Shown here one piece after another: positions 60,069 to 64,000 of a stretch of 64,000 nt of DNA. The notes beneath the pieces were generated by a model, which ran no database searches, was not told where the DNA came from, and saw only the letters and a program-made list of their open reading frames with translations. The stretch comes from Burkholderiaceae bacterium (GTDB lineage: Bacteria > Pseudomonadota > Gammaproteobacteria > Burkholderiales > Burkholderiaceae_C). The stretch is from the NCBI GenBank assembly GCA_024235915.1, contig JACKLO010000023.1:30658-94657 (forward strand), in the 5' to 3' direction. Within the stretch, counting starts at the first letter, position 1. Every line of letters begins with the position of its first letter. The position numbers and the translations under genes were made by a program.

Positions 60069-61631
60069 TCAGGTCACCGGCGCCGGGTTGAACAGCACCA
60101 GGTCGTTGACGATGCCGTGCCGTTCGGCCCAGGTGCGCTCGCCGCTGGCGATGGCCAGCAGCTGCTCGAACATGGCCAGGCCGGCCTGCTCGAGGGTCCA
60201 CTGCCCGCCGGCGATGCGGCCGGCGTCGTAGTCCATCAGGTCGTGCCAGCGGCGGGCCAGGTCGCTGCGCGTGGCCACCTTCAGCACCGGGCAGGCGGCC
60301 AGGCCGTACGGCGTGCCGCGGCCGGTGGTGAACACGTGCAGATTCATGCCGGCGGCCAGCTGCAGCGTGCCGCAGATGAAGTCCGACGCCGGCGTGGCGG
60401 CGTAGAACAGGCCACGCCGGCCGGCCAGGTGCTCGCCGGGCGACAACACGCCGTCGATCGGCCGGCTGCCGCTCTTGACGATGGAGCCCATGGCCTTCTC
60501 GACGATGTTGGACAGGCCACCGGCCTTGTTGCCCGGCGTGGTGTTGGCACTGCGGTCCACGCCGCCGCGCGCCAGGTAGGCGTCGTACCAGGCCATCTCG
60601 TCGACGATGCGCTGGGCCACCTCGGGCGTGCGGGCGCGGGCCGTGAGCTGCTCCACCGCGTCGCGCACCTCGGTGGTTTCGCTGAACATCACGGTGGCGC
60701 CGGCGCGCACCAGCAGGTCGGTGCAGGCGCCAACCGCCGGGTTGGCGGTGACGCCGCTGAAGGCGTCGCTGCCGCCACACTGCATGCCGACCACCAGTTC
60801 GCTGGCCGGCACCGTCTCGCGCCGGCGGGCGTTCAACCGCTGCAGGTGCGCTTCCGCCTGCTGCAGGATGCGCGCGGTCATCGCGGCAAAACCGTCCTCG
60901 TCCTGCAGCCGCACGTGGTGGGCCGACAGTTCATCGGCAATGGGGATGCTGCCGGCCGGGAACAGCCGGTCCGGCTGCAGCTTCTCGCAGCCCAGCGAGA
61001 CCAGCATCACCTCGCCACCGAAGTTCGGGTTCTTCGCCAGGTGGCGCAGGGTTCGGATCGGGATCTCCGCACCCGGCGCATCGATGGCCACGCCGCAGCC
61101 GTAGGCGTGGGTCAGCGCCACCACGCCATCGACGTGGGGGTAGCGCGGCAGCAGCTCGCGGCGGATGCGCTCCACCGCCGCGTCCAGCACGCCAGCCACG
61201 CACTGCACCGTGGTGGACACCGCCAGCAGGTTGCGCGTGCCCACGCTGCCGTCGGCATTGCGGTAGCCCTGGAAGGTGTAGCCCTCCAGAGGTTTCGCAT
61301 CGGGCACGCGGGCGGTGGCCATCGGCAGGCCCTCGAGCGTGCGCACCTCGGGCATGGTCAGCAGACGTTCGTGCACCCAGTGGCCGGCGGCGATGTCGCG
61401 CCCGGCGTAGCCGATGGGGATGCCATAGCGCAGCACCGGCTCGCCCACGCGCAGGTCGCGCAGCGCCACCTTGTGCGCCTGCGGCACCTTGTCCTGCAGC
61501 ACCACGCCGCCGGGCAGCACGGTGCCGGCGGGCAGGCCGCCGTGATTGCCGACGATGGCCACGTTGTCGTCGGCGTGCATCTTCACCAGGACCGGCACCA
61601 CGGCCGGCGGCGTTGATGAGGTCGTCGTCAT
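60069..61631 (-). CDS. UxaA/GarD-family sugar-acid dehydratase (altronate/galactarate dehydratase-like)
   Basis: A 520-aa enzyme that would dehydrate an aldonic or aldaric acid to a 2-keto-3-deoxy acid. An N-terminal SAF domain (about 15-95, VLVKMHADDNVAIVG...VHERLL) is fused to the catalytic domain (YRNADGSVGTRNLLAVSTTVQC, HAYGCGVAID, VSLGCEKLQPDRLF, GMQCGGSDAFSGVTANPAVG, SGEHLAGRRGLFY-like end). The cysteines in YGCG, LGCEK and MQCGGSD fit the iron-binding site of the family. Its ATG overlaps the SMP-30 stop by 4 bp (ATGA). Substrate choice between altronate and galactarate is open. Confidence 0.88.
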   Translation of the reverse strand: MTTTSSTPPAVVPVLVKMHADDNVAIVGNHGGLPAGTVLPGGVVLQDKVPQAHKVALRDLRVGEPVLRYGIPIGYAGRDIAAGHWVHERLLTMPEVRTLEGLPMATARVPDAKPLEGYTFQGYRNADGSVGTRNLLAVSTTVQCVAGVLDAAVERIRRELLPRYPHVDGVVALTHAYGCGVAIDAPGAEIPIRTLRHLAKNPNFGGEVMLVSLGCEKLQPDRLFPAGSIPIADELSAHHVRLQDEDGFAAMTARILQQAEAHLQRLNARRRETVPASELVVGMQCGGSDAFSGVTANPAVGACTDLLVRAGATVMFSETTEVRDAVEQLTARARTPEVAQRIVDEMAWYDAYLARGGVDRSANTTPGNKAGGLSNIVEKAMGSIVKSGSRPIDGVLSPGEHLAGRRGLFYAATPASDFICGTLQLAAGMNLHVFTTGRGTPYGLAACPVLKVATRSDLARRWHDLMDYDAGRIAGGQWTLEQAGLAMFEQLLAIASGERTWAERHGIVNDLVLFNPAPVT

Positions 61632-62614
61632 GCCACCGCCCCCCGCGCGTTCACGTGCAGGGCGTAGAGCGAATGGCTGGACGCCATGAAGAGCCGATTC
61701 CGCTTGGGCCCGCCGAAGCACAGGTTGGCGCAGCGCTCGGGCAGGTGCACGTGCAGCAGCGGCCGGCCCTCGGGGTCGTAGACGCGCACGCCGTCCAGGC
61801 CGTCGGGGTCGGTGCCGATGGAGCCGTCGCTGCCGAAGCCGCACCACACGTTGCCGGCCTGGTCCACCGCGATGCCGTCATAGGCGCCGGGCCCCTGCGC
61901 GCTGACGTACAGGCGCTTGTTGGTGAGCGTGGCGCCCATCACGTCGTAGGCCCAGATCACGCGGTGCGGTTTGGCGCGGCTCTCCACCACGTACATGACG
62001 GTCTCGTCGGGGCTGAAGGCCAGGCCGTTGCTGCCCTGCAGGTCGTCCAGCACCATGGCCAGTTCGCCACTGGCGGGGTCGATGCGGTAGACGCCATGCG
62101 GCAGTTCCGGCGTGGCCGGTTCGCCTTCCCACCAGCCCAGGATGCCGAAGGGCGGGTCGGTGAACCAGACGGCGCCGCGGTGCTCGCCCTGCATCTGGCA
62201 CACGATGTCGTTCGGCGAGTTCAGGCGCTTGCCTTGGTAACGGTCGGCCAGCACGGTGAGGCTGCCGTCATGCTCGGTGCGCGTGACGCGGCGGGTGCCA
62301 TGCTCGCAGGCCAGCAGGCGGCCGAGGTGGTCGCGCGCCAGGCCGTTGGCGTGGTTCGACGGGCCGCGGAAGGTGCTCAGCGCGCCGTTGCAGTCGTCCC
62401 AGCGCAGGATGCGGTTGTTGGGGATGTCACTGAACAGCAGGTAACGCCCGTCGCCGAACCACACCGGGCCTTCGGCCCAGTAGAAGCCGCTGGCCAACTG
62501 TTCCACGGTGCCGGACATCAGCCGCAGCGCCAGGCCACGCTCGTCCAGGATCTGGATGCGCGGGTCGGGCAGGCGGGTGCTGGGTGCGAAGGGGAGGGTG
62601 GGGCCTTGGTCCAT
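61628..62614 (-). CDS. SMP-30/gluconolactonase-family lactonase
   Basis: A 328-aa six-bladed propeller enzyme that opens sugar lactones with a bound divalent metal. The metal-ligand segments FYWAEGPVWFGDGRYLLFSDIPNNRILRW, KRLNSPNDIV, GSNGLAFSPDE and YDGIAVDQAGNVWC are all visible. No signal peptide, so cytoplasmic. It sits between the TRAP permease (26 bp upstream) and the UxaA/GarD dehydratase (4-bp overlap). A pathway of import, lactone opening and dehydration is likely. Confidence 0.92.
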   Translation of the reverse strand: MDQGPTLPFAPSTRLPDPRIQILDERGLALRLMSGTVEQLASGFYWAEGPVWFGDGRYLLFSDIPNNRILRWDDCNGALSTFRGPSNHANGLARDHLGRLLACEHGTRRVTRTEHDGSLTVLADRYQGKRLNSPNDIVCQMQGEHRGAVWFTDPPFGILGWWEGEPATPELPHGVYRIDPASGELAMVLDDLQGSNGLAFSPDETVMYVVESRAKPHRVIWAYDVMGATLTNKRLYVSAQGPGAYDGIAVDQAGNVWCGFGSDGSIGTDPDGLDGVRVYDPEGRPLLHVHLPERCANLCFGGPKRNRLFMASSHSLYALHVNARGAVA

Positions 62615-62640
62615 CGTCGAAGTCTCCAGGTCGGGCGCGG

Positions 62641-63924
62641 TCAGAGGCCCAGGGCGCGCGGCAGCCACAAACTCAGCCACGGCAGGTAGGTCACCATCAT
62701 CAGCACGATGAACAGCGCCAGGAAGAACGGCGTCATGGCCCGGGTGACGACGCCGATCTTCAGTTTGCTGACGGCGGCCCCCACGAACAGCACGGTGCCC
62801 ACCGGCGGCGTGATGAGGCCGATGCCCAGGTTCACCATCATGATCATGCCGAAGTGCACCGGGTCCACGCCCAGGCTCTTGACCACCGGCAGCAGGATGG
62901 GGGTGAGGATCAGGATCAGCGGCGACATGTCCATCAGCGTGCCCAGCACCAGCAGCATGACGTTGATGAGGCCGAGGATCACGTAGGGGTTGTCCGAGAG
63001 GCTGGTGAAGAAGGTGGTGACCTTCATCGGGATCATCATCAGCGTCATCAGGTAGCCGAAGCAGGCGGCAAAGCCGATGAGGATCATCACGATGGTCACC
63101 GTCTTCACCGTGCGGTGCACCAGCTTCGGCAGGTCGCGCCAGCGGTAGTCGCGGTAGATGAACATGGTGACGAAGAAGGCCCACAGCACGGCGATGCTGG
63201 CGCTCTCGTTGGCGGTGAAGACGCCGCTGAGGATGCCGCCGAGGATGATGACCATCGTCATCAGGCCCCACAGCGCTTCGCCGGCGGTCTTCAGCGCCTG
63301 CTTGATCGGCACCGCTTCGCCCTTGGGGTAGCCCTGGCGGTGCGCGGTGATCAGGCACAGTGCGGCCAGCGTCAGCCCCATCAGCAGCCCGGGCAGCACG
63401 CCGGCCATGAACAGCGCGGCGATGCTGACGGTGCCGCCCGCGGCCAGCGAGTAGATGACGGCGTTGTGGCTGGGCGGGATCAGGATGGCCTGCACGCTGC
63501 CGGCCACGGTGACGGCGGCGGCGAAGGGGCGCGGGTAGCCCTTCTTCTCCATCTCCGGGATCAGCACCGTGCCCACCGACGCGGTGTCGGCCACCGACGA
63601 GCCGGAGATGGCGCCGAAGAAGGTGCTGGCCAGGATGTTGACCAGGCTCAGCCCGCCGCGCACAAAACCCACTAGCACGGCGGCAAAGGCCACCAGCCGA
63701 CGCGCCATGCCGCCCTCGGCCATGATCGCGCCGGCGAGCACGAAGAACGGGATCGCCAGCAGGCTGAACTTGTTGACGCCGGCGGCCAACTGGATCATCA
63801 CCGCGTCCAGCGGCAGTTCGATCCACCAGGCACCGATGAGCGCAGCAAGACCCAGCGCATAGGCCACGGGCACGCCGACGATCATCAGCACGAAGAAGCT
63901 GCCGAGCAGCACGAGGGCGTCCAT
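62641..63924 (-). CDS. dctM: TRAP transporter large permease (DctM-like)
   Basis: A 427-aa inner-membrane protein with about twelve hydrophobic segments, including LAIPFFVLAGAIMAEGGMARRL, FGAISGSSVADTASVGTVLIPEM, IPPSHNAVIYSLAAGG and LGIGLITPPVGTVLFVGAAV, which are DctM signatures. It uses a sodium or proton gradient with DctP and DctQ partners to import organic or sugar acids. Those partners should lie just outside the window. It heads the visible part of a leftward operon with a lactonase and a sugar-acid dehydratase. Confidence 0.93.
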   Translation of the reverse strand: MDALVLLGSFFVLMIVGVPVAYALGLAALIGAWWIELPLDAVMIQLAAGVNKFSLLAIPFFVLAGAIMAEGGMARRLVAFAAVLVGFVRGGLSLVNILASTFFGAISGSSVADTASVGTVLIPEMEKKGYPRPFAAAVTVAGSVQAILIPPSHNAVIYSLAAGGTVSIAALFMAGVLPGLLMGLTLAALCLITAHRQGYPKGEAVPIKQALKTAGEALWGLMTMVIILGGILSGVFTANESASIAVLWAFFVTMFIYRDYRWRDLPKLVHRTVKTVTIVMILIGFAACFGYLMTLMMIPMKVTTFFTSLSDNPYVILGLINVMLLVLGTLMDMSPLILILTPILLPVVKSLGVDPVHFGMIMMVNLGIGLITPPVGTVLFVGAAVSKLKIGVVTRAMTPFFLALFIVLMMVTYLPWLSLWLPRALGL

Positions 63925-63935
63925 GGAAGGTGTTC

Positions 63936-64000
63936 CTATCCGGTGACAGCTACCGACCCGGAGCGGAAGTTCATGTTCATATGTTCGTGGTCCACGCGCC
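63936..64000 (-). CDS. Possible 3' end of the TRAP small permease gene (dctQ), cut by the window edge
   Basis: In one leftward frame the last ~60 bases read RVDHEHMNMNFRSGSVAVTG and stop at a TAG 11 bp before the DctM start. A dctQ gene is expected here. The stretch is too short for homology to be seen; another leftward frame is also open through to the DctM start. Confidence 0.3.
   Translation of the reverse strand, partial: RVDHEHMNMNFRSGSVAVTG

Noticed and set aside
59146..60780. Extending the metallo-beta-lactamase-fold protein to 544 aa
   Set aside because: The extra N-terminal part is antisense-like, Arg-rich translation of the dehydratase region; the ATG at 59976 has a ribosome site and a signal peptide.
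1..64000. tRNA, rRNA, insertion sequences, integrases or attachment sites
   Set aside because: None could be recognised: no transposase-like proteins, no flanking terminal inverted repeats and no cloverleaf sequence were seen by eye.

Overview
The window is about 64 kb of high-GC DNA with dense coding, short intergenic gaps and a strongly GC-biased third codon position. The gene content points to a Burkholderiales-type betaproteobacterium of the Leptothrix/Rubrivivax/Methylibium kind: three PEP-CTERM proteins, tandem cyanophycin synthetases, a TRAP sugar-acid transporter, NitT/TauT-type ABC genes and a fused indolepyruvate ferredoxin oxidoreductase. This placement is inferred from gene families; no rRNA or tRNA gene was seen.

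Left part (1-21.7 kb). A 5'-truncated IlvD/Edd sugar-acid dehydratase is followed by a GntR regulator. Next come a PEP-CTERM protein and a cyanophycin locus made of two divergent arms. The leftward arm is an ABC exporter-like protein, a DUF1854 protein and a SUMF1-type lipoprotein. The rightward arm is a CphA2-like synthetase with a ruined Mur-ligase P-loop, then a full CphA1. After these lie a second PEP-CTERM gene with a cluster of hairpins behind it, a BTAD/TolB-type regulator, a Sel1-like secreted protein, a class II aldolase, a ureD without other urease genes, an outer-membrane-like protein and a quinone-oxidoreductase-like dehydrogenase.

Centre (21.7-45.3 kb). A 19-kb surface-protein gene dominates. 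Its product has no signal peptide. It holds eight modules, each with exactly seven propeller-blade-like repeats, separated by cadherin-like domains, then an array of PKD domains and a unique C-terminal domain. The reading frame is broken several times between about 38.42 and 39.38 kb, in near-identical repeats. This could be assembly error or real decay. Downstream are a small, lower-GC PEP-CTERM gene and a type I secretion ATPase/permease plus HlyD-type adaptor, the probable export machine for the giant protein. No TolC partner was seen.

Right part (45.3-64 kb). A leftward NMT1-type ABC operon ends in a nucleoside/nucleobase deaminase. Then come an FmdB zinc-ribbon protein, indolepyruvate ferredoxin oxidoreductase divergent from an Lrp/AsnC regulator, an SRPBCC protein, a LuxR-type regulator divergent from a putative methyltransferase, a 4-OT tautomerase, a hypothetical protein, an acyl-CoA ligase with a clear terminator, and a periplasmic metallo-beta-lactamase-fold protein. 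The right edge is a leftward sugar-acid operon: TRAP large permease, SMP-30 lactonase and UxaA/GarD dehydratase.

The most unusual items are the giant 8 x 7-blade protein with its broken PKD array, and the cyanophycin locus that couples a P-loop-less CphA2-like enzyme to a transporter of unknown cargo.
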